A stretch of 64,000 bases of DNA from Rhodococcus sp. 06-235-1A (GCF_002258785.1 NZ_NOYI01000006.1:1-64000), one strand, 5' to 3'. Numbered from the stretch's first letter, positions 12,950-24,270 are shown. The notes: generated by a model not told the origin, from the letters alone. Numbers and translations are program-made.

Positions 12950-12955
12950 AGAGTA
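12950..12955 (-). promoter_or_regulatory. -10 element of a leaderless atpI promoter
   Basis: TACTCT on the minus strand is separated by 8 nt from the atpI GTG codon and fits the TANNNT consensus. There is no Shine-Dalgarno sequence in the interval. It lies in the 45-bp gap after wecA. Confidence 0.45.
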
Positions 12956-12986
12956 CCCAGCACGCGACCGCGAACAGCCGATGGGA

Positions 12987-14198
12987 TCAGCGTCCGCGTC
13001 GAGCGCTTCGTGGTTCCGTGCCCCGCGATCGGTCCACCCGCAACGTCGGTACAGCGGTGACGACCAGTGCGAACACCAGACCCGCGGCAACCAGAAGGAC
13101 CACTATTCGGCGGTCGAGCAGAGACGATCCGACGGCCCCGAACGCAAGAACACCGACCCATAGATAGATCACGAGCACCACCCGACGGTGCGAGTGACCG
13201 ATCTGTAGCAGCCGATGGTGCAAATGCATCTTGTCCGGGCTGAAGGGACTCCGCCCAGCCCTGGTGCGGCGAATGACGGCCAGCAACAGATCGAGTATGG
13301 GAATGAGCATCACGGCACCGACCAGGAGCAGCGGAGACAACAGGCCCAGCAGATCTCGGGGGCCGTACGCCGTCAGAGGAATCCGCCCCGAGGCACTCGT
13401 CGAGATCGTGGCCAGCGTCAGCCCGATGAGCATGGAGCCCGAGTCACCCATGAAGATGCGCGCGGGTTGAAAGTTGTGCGGAAGAAATCCCAGGCACGCA
13501 CCGGCCAATGCCGCTGCGATCAGAGCCGGCGGGTAGACGCCGACGTCGCCGCCCTGCTCCTGCAACAGCCCCACCGAGAAGATGCAGATCGCCACCGAAG
13601 AAATGAGACCCAGACCGGCGGCCAACCCGTCGAGCCCGTCCACGAAGTTCATTGCGTTGACGATGACGACGGTGATCAGAACCGTCACCAGCCCAGCCTG
13701 CAGTTGGTCCAGGACGAGCGTGGTTCCGGGTTGTCCCTCTTCGCCGCCCCACGGCTGATAGAGCACAACCCAGCTCACGCCCATGATGACGAGAACTCCG
13801 GCCGCGGTCACCTGGCCGACGAACTTGGTCAGTGCGTCCAGACCCCATCGGTCGTCGATGACGCCTACCAACACGATCACGAAGCCGGCAACCAGTGCGG
13901 CCGGAATGTCGCGGTTGTAGGCGACGTCGAAGCCCCGCGCCAGGGCCGGCAGCTGCGACGCGAACAGCAGCGCAGCAAGCATGCCCACATAGATGCCCAC
14001 TCCCCCGAGCCTGGGGGTCGCTTGCACGTGGACGTCGCGATCACGAGGAACGGCAACGGCACCGAACTTGATGGCTGCCACTCTGACCCCGCCGGTGGCG
14101 AAGAACGTGACCACGGCAGCAGTGAGAAAGACCAGCAGCAGCTCGCGAATGGGAACGCCTGCGCCCAGATTCGACTGAGCCAGTAATTCGACGCTCAT
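12987..14198 (-). CDS. wecA: Undecaprenyl/decaprenyl-phosphate GlcNAc-1-phosphate transferase (WecA/Rfe family)
   Basis: A 403-residue polytopic glycosyl-1-phosphate transferase. Family landmarks are all visible: GVIDDRWGL in the first cytoplasmic loop, NFVDGLDGLAAG, the Mg-binding MGDSGSM and the basic loop with DKMHLHHRLL. In mycobacteria the orthologue (Rv1302) transfers GlcNAc-1-P to decaprenyl phosphate to begin the arabinogalactan linker, so the same wall role is inferred here. It lies in the conserved order tsaC-wecA-atpI. Confidence 0.94.
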   Translation of the reverse strand: MSVELLAQSNLGAGVPIRELLLVFLTAAVVTFFATGGVRVAAIKFGAVAVPRDRDVHVQATPRLGGVGIYVGMLAALLFASQLPALARGFDVAYNRDIPAALVAGFVIVLVGVIDDRWGLDALTKFVGQVTAAGVLVIMGVSWVVLYQPWGGEEGQPGTTLVLDQLQAGLVTVLITVVIVNAMNFVDGLDGLAAGLGLISSVAICIFSVGLLQEQGGDVGVYPPALIAAALAGACLGFLPHNFQPARIFMGDSGSMLIGLTLATISTSASGRIPLTAYGPRDLLGLLSPLLLVGAVMLIPILDLLLAVIRRTRAGRSPFSPDKMHLHHRLLQIGHSHRRVVLVIYLWVGVLAFGAVGSSLLDRRIVVLLVAAGLVFALVVTAVPTLRVDRSRGTEPRSARRGR

Positions 14199-14216
14199 GC
14201 GGGACGGACGGGCATG

Positions 14217-14888
14217 TCAGGACGCTCCCGGGACCAGGCTTTCGGCGGTGACACCGAGAACCTCGGCAATCTTCTCGGTGGGAACGGCACCGACCCGCAG
14301 AATTCGTGCCCGATCGCTCGTGAGGTCGACGATCGTCGACGCCACCGCGTGGTCGGCCGGTCCCCCGTCCAGATACACCGCGGCCGAACCCCCGAGCTGC
14401 TCTCGCGCCTCGGTCACAGTGGTGGCAGGCGGGCTGCCGGAGATGTTGGCACTGGACACCGCGAGCGGGCCGACCTCACGCAACAGCTCGAGCGCGACCG
14501 GGTGCAGCGGCATCCGCAGCATCACAGTTCCCTGCGCATCGCCCAGGTCCCAGGCCAGCGAGGGCGCCTGCTGCACCACGATGCTCAACGCGCCGGGCCA
14601 GAAGGCGCGAATCAGATCTCGGGTGCGTGGCCGGACACTCTGCACCAGGCCGTCGATGGTGTTCCACGAACCGACGAGAACGGGAACAGGCATATCGCGG
14701 CCTCGCCCCTTGGCGCGGAGCAAATCTGTGACTGCGCTGCCGTCGAAGGCATCGGCAGCGATCCCGTACAGGGTGTCGGTGGGCAGGACGACCAGTCGGC
14801 CGGACTTGAGGGCACCGCGGGCCGCGGTCAGTCCGGCAGTGCGCGCATCGGCTTCACGGCAGTCGTAAACGGTACTCACGGCGACCAT
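14217..14888 (-). CDS. tsaC: L-threonylcarbamoyladenylate synthase (YrdC/Sua5 family)
   Basis: A 223-residue YrdC-domain protein. It makes threonylcarbamoyl-AMP from threonine, bicarbonate and ATP for the t6A37 modification of ANN-decoding tRNAs. The signature region includes VLPTDTLYGIAADAF and KGRGRDMPVPVLV. It is short, lacking the extra Sua5 C-terminal domain, so TsaC is the better symbol. A GTG three codons after the ATG is an alternative start. It follows prmC as in mycobacteria. Confidence 0.93.
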   Translation of the reverse strand: MVAVSTVYDCREADARTAGLTAARGALKSGRLVVLPTDTLYGIAADAFDGSAVTDLLRAKGRGRDMPVPVLVGSWNTIDGLVQSVRPRTRDLIRAFWPGALSIVVQQAPSLAWDLGDAQGTVMLRMPLHPVALELLREVGPLAVSSANISGSPPATTVTEAREQLGGSAAVYLDGGPADHAVASTIVDLTSDRARILRVGAVPTEKIAEVLGVTAESLVPGAS

Positions 14889-14945
14889 CCTTCCATCTTC
14901 GGTAACGACGTGATGTCAGGTGCTGCCCGCCTGCCGTCCTCTCAG

Positions 14946-15830
14946 TCAGGCCGAGGGCGGGTTGGCTCGTGCGGCAACGACGAACCTGGGCCTGCCCGCC
15001 AGGTCCGGATGCTCGGTGACCTCGGTGAACACACGTCGCCTGGACAGAAGGGCCGCCACTTCGCTGCCGTTGGAGTCGTCGTGTTCGATCGCGACACCGC
15101 CCGGGATTCGAAGCCAGCGGGCGATGTTGCCGATCATCGGTTCGATGACCGACAGTCCGTCCGCGCCGCCGAACAGCGCGATGTGCGGATCGTGATCGAT
15201 CACTTCTGGATCGAGGTCTGCCCCCTCCGGGATGTAGGGCGGATTCGCGACGATCAAGTCGACTGCACCGTCCAGTTCGGTCAACAAGTCGCGAGCAGTG
15301 ACGTCGCCGTGGTGCAGCGTGATCGGAGTATCGCCCTGTCCGCTGCGCAGATCGGCATTACGACGGGCCCACGCCAGTGCCGACGGGTCGAGCTCGACGG
15401 CGTGAACGACGGCGTCCGGCCGAGCGTTGGCTATCGCGAGTGCCAATGCGCCCGAGCCCGTACACAGATCGAGAATGACCGGAGGATGGTGGTCGACGTT
15501 CTCCAGGTACGCCAGCGCCCAGGCCAACAGCAGCTCGGTTTCCGGGCGCGGCACGAAGACTCCCGGGCCTACTTCGACGTCGATGTTGCCCAGCGACGTC
15601 GTACCGGTGATGTATTGCAGCGGAATACGTTTCGCGCGTTGTTCGATGGTTCGAAAGTAAGCCTCGACGAGCTCGGGTTCCACGAGCGGTACCAGACCGA
15701 GACGACCGCGCTCCACACCGACGAGGTGTGCGGCGAGCAGTTCTGCATCCACCCTCGGACTCGGCACACCGGCTGCCTCGAGCATCGAGGTTGCTTCGAG
15801 GATGGCTAGACGTAGCGGCTTTCGGCTCAC
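14946..15830 (-). CDS. prmC: Peptide chain release factor N5-glutamine methyltransferase
   Basis: A 294-residue HemK-family enzyme that methylates the GGQ glutamine of release factors. It has an N-terminal helical domain, then an SAM-binding fold with LDLCTGSGALALAIA and the catalytic NPPYIP motif. GTG start. Its substrate RF1 is encoded two genes upstream in the same direction, with a SHOCT protein inserted between. Confidence 0.96.
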   Translation of the reverse strand: MSRKPLRLAILEATSMLEAAGVPSPRVDAELLAAHLVGVERGRLGLVPLVEPELVEAYFRTIEQRAKRIPLQYITGTTSLGNIDVEVGPGVFVPRPETELLLAWALAYLENVDHHPPVILDLCTGSGALALAIANARPDAVVHAVELDPSALAWARRNADLRSGQGDTPITLHHGDVTARDLLTELDGAVDLIVANPPYIPEGADLDPEVIDHDPHIALFGGADGLSVIEPMIGNIARWLRIPGGVAIEHDDSNGSEVAALLSRRRVFTEVTEHPDLAGRPRFVVAARANPPSA

Positions 15831-15864
15831 CCGTTCAGACTGCCACGAGGCTCCGACAGCTCAC

Positions 15865-16680
15865 TCACACGCGCCCCAGCAACTCCGACTTCTTGGTGAA
15901 GAACTCGTCGTCGGTGAGGAACCCCTTCGCGTGCAGACCTGCGAGAGCCTCGATCGCAGCGGTGATCTCGGAGATGTCCACGCCGACCTGGTGTCCCCCG
16001 GCCCCGGGCTGGTTCGAGGCCTGCGGAACCGAAGACTGCTGCGACGAGGACTGTTGCGGGTAGGCCTGCGGTGCGGACTGGTTCGGCGAGGTCGTTCCGC
16101 TCGAATTCTGGTCGACGCGAGGCAGGCTTCCGGCAGTGAACGTGCCGTACTGGCTGGTGAATTCCACAGACCCCGGCCCTCCGCTCTGCTGCTGCTGCAC
16201 TCCCCCGATGTTGTGATCGAGCGTGTCGTACACCGCCAGTTCGCCGCCGACGAGTACTGCGAGGCGTCGGGACCCCGGGAACACCGCATACTGCGAGCCG
16301 TTCTGACCGCCACTAGAGCTCGGCGCTCCCAGGTCCGAGGGCCACCACGAACCGGAGCCGAACGAGTTGCCACCGTAGGAACCACTACCGGTCTCCCGCG
16401 GCGGATACACCTGATGCTGTGAGAGCACCGCAGACAGATCGCGGCAGAGGCCGTCGACCCGGCTCTTGAGTCCGTGATCGAACATGTTGCCCACCATGGT
16501 CATCCCGCCGCGCATCCACTGTCCGCTGCCACCGAGCTCGGGGATGTTGAACTGCGCCATGGTGCCGCGGCCGTTGTTCACCGCGTCCAGCATGGTGCGG
16601 ACGGCATCGGTGGAGACGCCGTAGCGAGACGACAGCTCGGACACGGCGTTCTCGCCTGCGGGGGTCAAGGCCTGGTTCAT
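15865..16680 (-). CDS. SHOCT-domain protein with Ser/Gln-rich linker
   Basis: A 271-residue protein with no enzymatic motif. Residues ~1-110 contain a helical N-terminal domain (NAVSELSSRYGVSTDAVRTM), the middle (~115-230) is low-complexity Gly/Ser/Gln/Pro, and the C-terminus is a SHOCT-type helix pair (IEALAGLHAKGFLTDDEFFT). SHOCT modules are short oligomerisation or membrane-associated tails of unknown general role. The start MNQALTPAGENAV is chosen over an upstream reading because the preceding 20 residues are Arg/Pro-rich and a ribosome-binding AGAGG precedes it. It interrupts the prfA-prmC pair that is contiguous in mycobacteria. Confidence 0.7.
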   Translation of the reverse strand: MNQALTPAGENAVSELSSRYGVSTDAVRTMLDAVNNGRGTMAQFNIPELGGSGQWMRGGMTMVGNMFDHGLKSRVDGLCRDLSAVLSQHQVYPPRETGSGSYGGNSFGSGSWWPSDLGAPSSSGGQNGSQYAVFPGSRRLAVLVGGELAVYDTLDHNIGGVQQQQSGGPGSVEFTSQYGTFTAGSLPRVDQNSSGTTSPNQSAPQAYPQQSSSQQSSVPQASNQPGAGGHQVGVDISEITAAIEALAGLHAKGFLTDDEFFTKKSELLGRV

Positions 16681-16787
16681 GTCTGCTGTGCCTCTCGGGC
16701 GCTGGTAACGGGGTCGAACCTGGCCGCCAGGGTATCGCACCGATCAGCGAATCATCCCGGCGAAATCCGTGAACCTTTGTGCCGCAA

Positions 16788-17864
16788 CTACTCTGCTTGC
16801 ATGCGGGCATCGCGGTCCGCCTTGGCGAGCGCGTCCAGCAGCGCATCCATCTCGCCGTCCAGCAGGGCGTCGAGGTTGTGCGCCTTGAAGCCGATACGGT
16901 GATCGGTGATGCGATTCTCGGGATAGTTGTACGTCCTGATCCGCTCCGAGCGGTCGACGGTACGCACCTGGCTGGCTCGACCGGCCGAGGCCTCTTCGTT
17001 GGCCGCTTCCTCTGCGGCCGCCTGGAGGCGAGCGGCGAGAACCTGCATCGCGCGTGCCTTGTTCTGCAGCTGCGATCGCTCGTTCTGGCAGGTCACCACG
17101 ATGCCGGTGGGCAGGTGAGTGAGCCGAACCGCGGAGTCGGTGGTGTTGACGCCCTGGCCACCCTTACCGGACGAGCGATACACGTCGATGCGCAAGTCGG
17201 ATTCGTCGATCTGAACCTCTTCGACCTCATCCGGTTCGGGGTACACCAGGATGCCGGCCGCGGAGGTGTGCACGCGCCCCTGCGATTCGGTCACGGGTAC
17301 CCGCTGCACTCGGTGCACGCCGCCCTCGAACTTCAGGCGCGCCCAGACGCCGTCGAGCGGGTCCTTGGTCTTGATCGACAGCGTCGCGTCCTTGTATCCC
17401 CCCAGGTCGGAGACGTTCGCGTCGAGCACCTCGACTCGCCAGCCACGGCGTTCTGCGTAGCGCACGTACATGCGCGCGAGATCGGCTGCGAAGAGCGCCG
17501 ATTCCTCGCCGCCCTCACCCGACTTGACCTCCATCACGATGTCGTCGCCGTCGTGCGGATCACGCGGTGCCAGCAGGTCGGTGAGGGTCTGCTCGAGCTG
17601 CACCACCGTCGCCTCGAGGTCGGGGATCTCGGCCGCGAACGACGAATCGTCGGCGGCCAGCTCGCGCGCGGCTTCGAGGTCGTCCTGAGCGGAGGTCAAC
17701 TTGGAGTGCGCAGACATGATCGGGGCGAGTTCGGCGAACCTCTTGCCCGCTCTGCGTGCCGCTGACGGATCGTTGTGCAGAGCTGGGTCTGCCAGTTGCT
17801 GCTCGAGCCCGGAGTGTTCGGCAAGGATGTCGTCGATCGCCGAAGGCTTGACTGTTCTCGCCAT
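16788..17864 (-). CDS. prfA: Peptide chain release factor 1
   Basis: A 358-residue class I release factor decoding UAA/UAG. The catalytic GGQ motif lies in [20 protein letters not shown], and the family segment [10 protein letters not shown] precedes it. Length matches RF1. It lies downstream of rpmE, with a strong intrinsic terminator between them, and precedes its own modifying enzyme prmC. Confidence 0.97.
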   Translation of the reverse strand: MARTVKPSAIDDILAEHSGLEQQLADPALHNDPSAARRAGKRFAELAPIMSAHSKLTSAQDDLEAARELAADDSSFAAEIPDLEATVVQLEQTLTDLLAPRDPHDGDDIVMEVKSGEGGEESALFAADLARMYVRYAERRGWRVEVLDANVSDLGGYKDATLSIKTKDPLDGVWARLKFEGGVHRVQRVPVTESQGRVHTSAAGILVYPEPDEVEEVQIDESDLRIDVYRSSGKGGQGVNTTDSAVRLTHLPTGIVVTCQNERSQLQNKARAMQVLAARLQAAAEEAANEEASAGRASQVRTVDRSERIRTYNYPENRITDHRIGFKAHNLDALLDGEMDALLDALAKADRDARMQAE

Positions 17865-17909
17865 GTTGATGACTCACTCTCGAACGCGGGTGCAACGGGG
17901 TGTGGACAC

Positions 17910-17954
17910 AAAAAAGCCGACGCCCGCCCTGTGGATCACAGGACGGGCGTCGGC
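17910..17954 (-). terminator. Strong intrinsic terminator between rpmE and prfA
   Basis: On the minus strand an 18-bp stem with one mismatch (17916-17933 pairing with 17937-17954, 3-nt loop) is followed by six T residues (17910-17915). It sits 8 bases beyond the rpmE stop, so it is expected to end rpmE transcription. It implies that prfA is mostly driven by its own promoter or by read-through. Confidence 0.93.
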
Positions 17955-17961
17955 GGAACAG

Positions 17962-18195
17962 CTAGCTGTCTGCGTCGGCCTTCTTGCCGGCGCGCTTGCC
18001 GTAGCGAGCCTCGAAGCGTGCGACGCGACCGCCGGTATCGAGAATCTTCTGCTTGCCGGTGTAGAAGGGGTGGCACTGCGAGCAGACCTCGACGCTGATG
18101 CGCTCTTTGTCGGTGGTGCTTCGGGTCTCGAAAGTATTTCCGCAACCACAGACGACTGTCGTCAGTGTGTAGTCGGGGTGAATTCCTGCCTTCAT
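17962..18195 (-). CDS. rpmE: 50S ribosomal protein L31 (zinc-binding form)
   Basis: A 77-residue L31 of the C+ class, with zinc ligands in CGCGN and CSQCH. It is part of the large subunit at the intersubunit bridge. An AAGGA ribosome-binding site lies about 5 nt before the ATG. It is located between rho and prfA as in mycobacteria and is followed by an intrinsic terminator. Confidence 0.97.
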   Translation of the reverse strand: MKAGIHPDYTLTTVVCGCGNTFETRSTTDKERISVEVCSQCHPFYTGKQKILDTGGRVARFEARYGKRAGKKADADS

Positions 18196-18277
18196 GGTGT
18201 CCTTACCGTTCTTTGTAATGGTCGCCGGGTCGCCTTCGCTGATCGAAGACGTGAACCGGAACCGGACTCGGCCGTTG

Positions 18278-18286
18278 ATTATGCCA
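18278..18286 (-). promoter_or_regulatory. Putative extended -10 promoter for rpmE
   Basis: On the minus strand TGG directly precedes CATAAT, an extended -10 motif about 80 bp upstream of the rpmE ATG, with no good -35. It lies after the rho terminator hairpin, so rpmE can be transcribed independently of rho. Inferred from sequence only. Confidence 0.4.
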
Positions 18287-18359
18287 GAGCGTGCAACCGC
18301 CCTGCTAATCGTCGGTACTTCTGTGCCGACAGATGCTTACAACGCACGCACCCACCGGC

Positions 18360-18390
18360 TTGTTCCCCGGGCGAAAGACCCGGGGAACAA
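18360..18390 (-). terminator. Hairpin terminator downstream of rho
   Basis: A perfect 12-bp stem (18360-18371 with 18379-18390, 7-nt loop) begins 4 bases beyond the rho stop. There is no T-tract, resembling the I-shaped terminators reported in mycobacteria. It probably separates rho from rpmE transcription. Confidence 0.65.
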
Positions 18391-18394
18391 CCGT

Positions 18395-20644
18395 TCAGTC
18401 GTTGTTGCCGCCCGGTGCGGTCTTGGAGACCTCCATGAGGAATTCCAGGTTGTTCTTGCTCTTCTTCAGGCGATCGACCAGCAGGTCGATGGCTTGATGC
18501 GAGTCGAGTCCGGACAGAACGCGCCGCAACTTGTGCACCACTGCCGCCTCGTCGGGAGCGAGAAGCAGTTCGTCGTGGCGGGTGCTGGACGGGTTGATGT
18601 CGACGGCCGGGAACACACGCCGCTCGGCGATCTTGCGATCGAGCTTGAGTTCGGCGTTACCGGTGCCCTTGAACTCCTCGAAGATCACGGTGTCGCCGGT
18701 CGATCCGGTCTCGACCATGGCAGTGGCGATGATCGTCAACGACCCACCGTGCTCGATGTTTCGAGCTGCACCGAGGAATCGCTTCGGCGGATACAGCGCG
18801 GTCGAGTCGACACCACCGGAGAGGATTCGGCCCGACGCGGGCGAGCTGTTGTTGTACGCACGTCCCAGACGAGTGATCGAGTCCAGCAGAACCACCACGT
18901 CCTGGCCGGCTTCGACCAGGCGCTTCGCGCGCTCGATCGCGAGCTCGGCAACCGCGGTGTGGTCGCCGGGCGGCCGGTCGAACGTCGACGCGATGACCTC
19001 GCCCTTGACGCTGCGCTGCATGTCCGTCACTTCTTCGGGACGCTCGTCGACGAGGATGACCATGAGGTAGCACTCGGGATTGTTGATCGCGATCGCGTTG
19101 GCGATGGCCTGCAGAACGCTGGTCTTACCGGCCTTCGGCGGGCTGACGATCAGCGCACGCTGTCCCTTACCGATCGGCATGACCAGATCGATGATGCGTG
19201 TGGTGAGGATGTTCTGCTGGGTCTCGAGACGCAGCCGCTGGTTGGGGTACAGCGGGGTGAGCTTGCCGAATTCTGGGCGCTTGCGAGCGGCCTCGACCTC
19301 GCCCCCGTTGACGGTGTCCAGACGGACCAGCGGGTTGAACTTCTGCCGCTGACCGGACTGCTCGCCCTCGCGGGCCACGCGAACCGCACCGGTCACGGCA
19401 TCGCCGCGCCGAAGACCGTTCTTGCGCACCAGGTTCATCGACACGTAGACGTCGTTGGGACCGGCCAGGTAACCCGAAGTGCGGACGAACGCGTAGTTGT
19501 CGAGAACGTCGAGGATGCCGGCTACGGGCTGAAGGACGTCGTCCTCGCGTATCTCGGTGTCGCGCTCGCGACCGCCACCGTCGTTGCCTTCGCCACGGTC
19601 GCGGCCACGACGACGCTCGCGGAACCGGCGACCCCGACGACCGCGGCCTTCGCCCTCGTCGTCCTGATTGTTGTCGCGGTTGTCGCGCGGACCGTTGTTG
19701 CGATCCTCGTTACGCCCGTCGTTGCGATTGTCGTTGCGGCCGTCGCCCTGGTTGCGGTTGCGACCGTTGCGATCGCCCTGATTGCGACCGCCGCCGTCCC
19801 GGTTCGAGCTGTCCCGTTCACCCTGATTGCGGTTGCCGTTGTCTCGGTTGCCGTTCTCGCGATTGGAGGAGTCTCGGTCGCCCTGATTTCGGCTTCCGCT
19901 GTCACGATTCGAGTTGTCACGATTCGAGTTGTCACGATTCGAGTTGTCACGATTCGAGTTGTCGCGATTCGAGTTGTCGCGATTCGAGTTGTCGCGATTC
20001 GAGTTGTCGCGACCCGAATTGTCCCGACTGTCGTCGGCGTCGCGCAGCTCGCGATCGCTTCCGTCCTGACGGCCACGTTCGCCTCGACTGCGTCGCGGGC
20101 GCTGGCCCGTCTCGTTGTCGCCGGACTCGTCGGTCTTGTCGGACTGCACGACTGCGGCCGGTGCGTCTGCTGCGGCAGGCGTCGATCCGGCCGAGTCACC
20201 GCTGTCGTCGAGCGGGAGCTGATCCGGTGCACCGGCGCGGCGACCCGCGGCCCGACGGCCGCGCGTGCGACGTCCGGTCTCAGGTGCTGCGTCACCGGCA
20301 TCGCCCGACTGGCCTGCGGAGGCGTCCGACGGCGCTACCTCGGGAGCAGACTGGGCAGACGCCTTCTCGGGGGCCTTCTCGGCAGTCTTGTCGGCGGCCG
20401 GTCGATCTTCTACGACGGGTGCTGCTGCAGCAGCTCGACGCGACTTCGGTGCGTCGGCCTTCGCCGACGCAGCGCCCGATTGACGCTCGGAAATCGCAGC
20501 GATCAGATCGCCCTTGCGCATGCCGGAAATACTTTTGATGCCCAGTTCACCGGCGAGGCTGCGCAGCTCGGTGAGAACCATTCCGGACAGGCCGGCACGT
20601 CGGCGTGACGTTTCGGGCGCAGAGATAAGTTCCGTATCGGTCAC
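18395..20644 (-). CDS. rho: Transcription termination factor Rho with long disordered N-terminal insertion
   Basis: A 749-residue Rho, far longer than the ~420-residue E. coli protein. It has an N-terminal Rho-N domain (LRSLAGELGIKSISGMRKGD), then roughly 270 residues of low complexity: Ala/Glu-rich, then Asn/Asp/Arg/Ser repeats, then an Arg/Gly-rich stretch. The RNA-binding cold-shock domain and the hexameric ATPase with Walker A SPPKAGKTS follow. GTG start with AAGGA at about 5 nt (SVTDTELI reading); an upstream extension is poor in quality. Actinobacterial Rho insertions bind RNA and alter termination. The repeat block is unusually regular. Confidence 0.96.
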   Translation of the reverse strand: MTDTELISAPETSRRRAGLSGMVLTELRSLAGELGIKSISGMRKGDLIAAISERQSGAASAKADAPKSRRAAAAAPVVEDRPAADKTAEKAPEKASAQSAPEVAPSDASAGQSGDAGDAAPETGRRTRGRRAAGRRAGAPDQLPLDDSGDSAGSTPAAADAPAAVVQSDKTDESGDNETGQRPRRSRGERGRQDGSDRELRDADDSRDNSGRDNSNRDNSNRDNSNRDNSNRDNSNRDNSNRDNSNRDSGSRNQGDRDSSNRENGNRDNGNRNQGERDSSNRDGGGRNQGDRNGRNRNQGDGRNDNRNDGRNEDRNNGPRDNRDNNQDDEGEGRGRRGRRFRERRRGRDRGEGNDGGGRERDTEIREDDVLQPVAGILDVLDNYAFVRTSGYLAGPNDVYVSMNLVRKNGLRRGDAVTGAVRVAREGEQSGQRQKFNPLVRLDTVNGGEVEAARKRPEFGKLTPLYPNQRLRLETQQNILTTRIIDLVMPIGKGQRALIVSPPKAGKTSVLQAIANAIAINNPECYLMVILVDERPEEVTDMQRSVKGEVIASTFDRPPGDHTAVAELAIERAKRLVEAGQDVVVLLDSITRLGRAYNNSSPASGRILSGGVDSTALYPPKRFLGAARNIEHGGSLTIIATAMVETGSTGDTVIFEEFKGTGNAELKLDRKIAERRVFPAVDINPSSTRHDELLLAPDEAAVVHKLRRVLSGLDSHQAIDLLVDRLKKSKNNLEFLMEVSKTAPGGNND
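19901..20020. repeat. 15-bp tandem repeat inside rho (8 units)
   Basis: Seven units of GTC(A/G)CGATTCGAGTT, plus one diverged unit, run head to tail on the plus strand and encode repeated Asn-Arg-Asp-Asn-Ser on the minus strand. The first four units carry GTCAC and the next three GTCGC, suggesting two rounds of unit duplication. Nearby sequence (19740-19900) contains degenerate related units. Likely to vary in copy number by slippage in frame. Confidence 0.92.
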
Positions 20645-20952
20645 GGAGGTCCTTTCCTTCCCTCGCTCGCTCGATGCGCAGCAGAGGGTTCGTTCCGCAG
20701 TTCGGCGTTCTACCGAACTCGGATATTGCCGTTCATGTTCGACGCACTCCGTCGACGACACCATCGAACCGAGCCCGCAGAGAACTACGGGGAGGATCGA
20801 GTCAGGAGCGTCACATCACTCGGACGTTTGAATCCCCCGAATACAGCGACCTGATTGCCCTGACGAAACCGGCGTCTGAAGCGCACGATGTACGGACAGG
20901 GTTCACCATAGCGCCGTTGTCCTCAGTCGGCAAGAACCCTATTCGGCAATTG
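20645..20952 (-). promoter_or_regulatory. rho leader and promoter region
   Basis: This 308-bp region lies between thrB and rho and contains no gene. A good promoter at 20905-20933 (below) would give a 5' untranslated leader of about 250 nt. Long untranslated leaders are a known site of Rho autoregulation in other bacteria; whether this one acts so is inferred. No riboswitch signature was recognised. Confidence 0.55.
20905..20933 (-). promoter_or_regulatory. Promoter of rho
   Basis: On the minus strand TTGCCG (20928-20933) and TATGGT (20905-20910) are separated by exactly 17 bp, one of the best -35/-10 pairs in the window. It starts 20 bp after the thrB stop, so rho is likely transcribed independently of the amino-acid operon. 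Confidence 0.65.
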
Positions 20953-22968
<2,016 letters not shown>

Positions 22969-22972
<4 letters not shown>

Positions 22973-24270
22973 ACGGTGGTGCCTTCCAATCGGAGAACGC
23001 TGGCGACGTGGACGACCACATCGAGCTGCTCGAGCGATGCAACGGTTTCGGACAGTGCGGAGTCGGCCGCGAGGTGGGTGACCACGACGAGCCTGGCTCC
23101 GTCACCCGAGCCCTGCTGGCGCACCGTCGAGATACTGACGTCGCGCTTGGAGAACTCGGCTGCCACGGTCGCCAGCACGCCGGGCTTGTCCGCCACCTGC
23201 ATGCTGACGTAGTAGCGAGTGAGGATGTCACCCATGGGGGCCACCTTGAGCTTGGCGTACTTGGATTCGAGCGGGCCCCGGCCGCCGTAGAACTTGTTGC
23301 GCGCGGCCATCACCAGATCGCCGAGTACTGCGGACGCCGTCGGCGCGCCGCCCGCACCCTGTCCGTAGAACATCAGGCGTCCGGCAGCCTCGGCTTCGAC
23401 GACCACGGCGTTGAACGCACCGTTCACCGATGCCAGCGGATGGTTCAGCGGAACGAGCGCCGGGTAGACCCGAGCGGAGATTCGTTCCTTGCCCTTGGGC
23501 GTCACGATTCGCTCGCAGATGGCCAGCAGTTTGATGGTGCAGTCCAGGGACTTCGCGGTCTCGAGGTCGTCCGAGGTGATCTTGCTGATGCCCTCGCGGT
23601 ACACATCACCGGCCGTGACCCGCGTGTGGAACGCGATGGACGCCAGGATGGCTGCCTTCGATGCGGCGTCGTATCCCTCGACGTCAGCGGTCGGGTCGGC
23701 CTCGGCGTAACCGAGACGCCCTGCTTCGGCAAGGGTTTCGGCGTAGTCCGCGCCGGTCTCGTCCATGGCGGAGAGGATGAAGTTGGTGGTGCCGTTGACG
23801 ATGCCCGCGACCTTGTTCACGCGGTCGCCCGCGAGGGACTGCATCAGCGGACGAACGACCGGAATGGCTCCGGCCACGGCAGCCTCGAAATACAGGTCTG
23901 CGCGCGACTTCTCGGCCGCGTCGGCCAGTTCACCGGTGTACTCGGCCAGCAGGGCCTTGTTAGCCGTGATGACGGACTTGCCCTTCTCCAGGGCCGACAG
24001 CACCAGTTTGCGGGGAATGTCGATGCCGCCGAGTACCTCGACGACGATGTCGACGTCGTCGCGGCCGACCAGCTCTGCGGGGTCGTCGGTGAGCAGCTCG
24101 GCCGGTACGCCACGATCACCGTCGACCCGCCGTACAGCGATGCCTCGAATTGCCAGTGGCGCACCGATCCTCGCCTCGAAATCCTCTGCGTTCTCGGTGA
24201 GGATTCGGACGACCTCACTACCGACGTTTCCGAGTCCGAGTACGGCGACGCCTATCGGCTTCGATGTCAT
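22969..24270 (-). CDS. hom: Homoserine dehydrogenase
   Basis: A 433-residue enzyme reducing aspartate semialdehyde to homoserine. The Rossmann motif is GLGNVGSEV, the catalytic region contains [12 protein letters not shown], and a C-terminal ACT domain (~350-433, [18 protein letters not shown]) provides the usual feedback site for threonine. No aspartokinase is fused. The ATG overlaps the lysA stop (ATGA). Confidence 0.97.

Noticed and set aside
19901..20020. Short regular repeats resembling a CRISPR array
   Set aside because: Units are 15 bp without spacers, stay in frame inside rho and encode a repeat in the protein; no cas genes are present.
18194..20608. Very long plus-strand open reading opposite rho
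   Set aside because: It is a shadow of rho, with a Val/Ala/Ile-rich product created by antisense reading of the Asn/Arg/Asp repeats.
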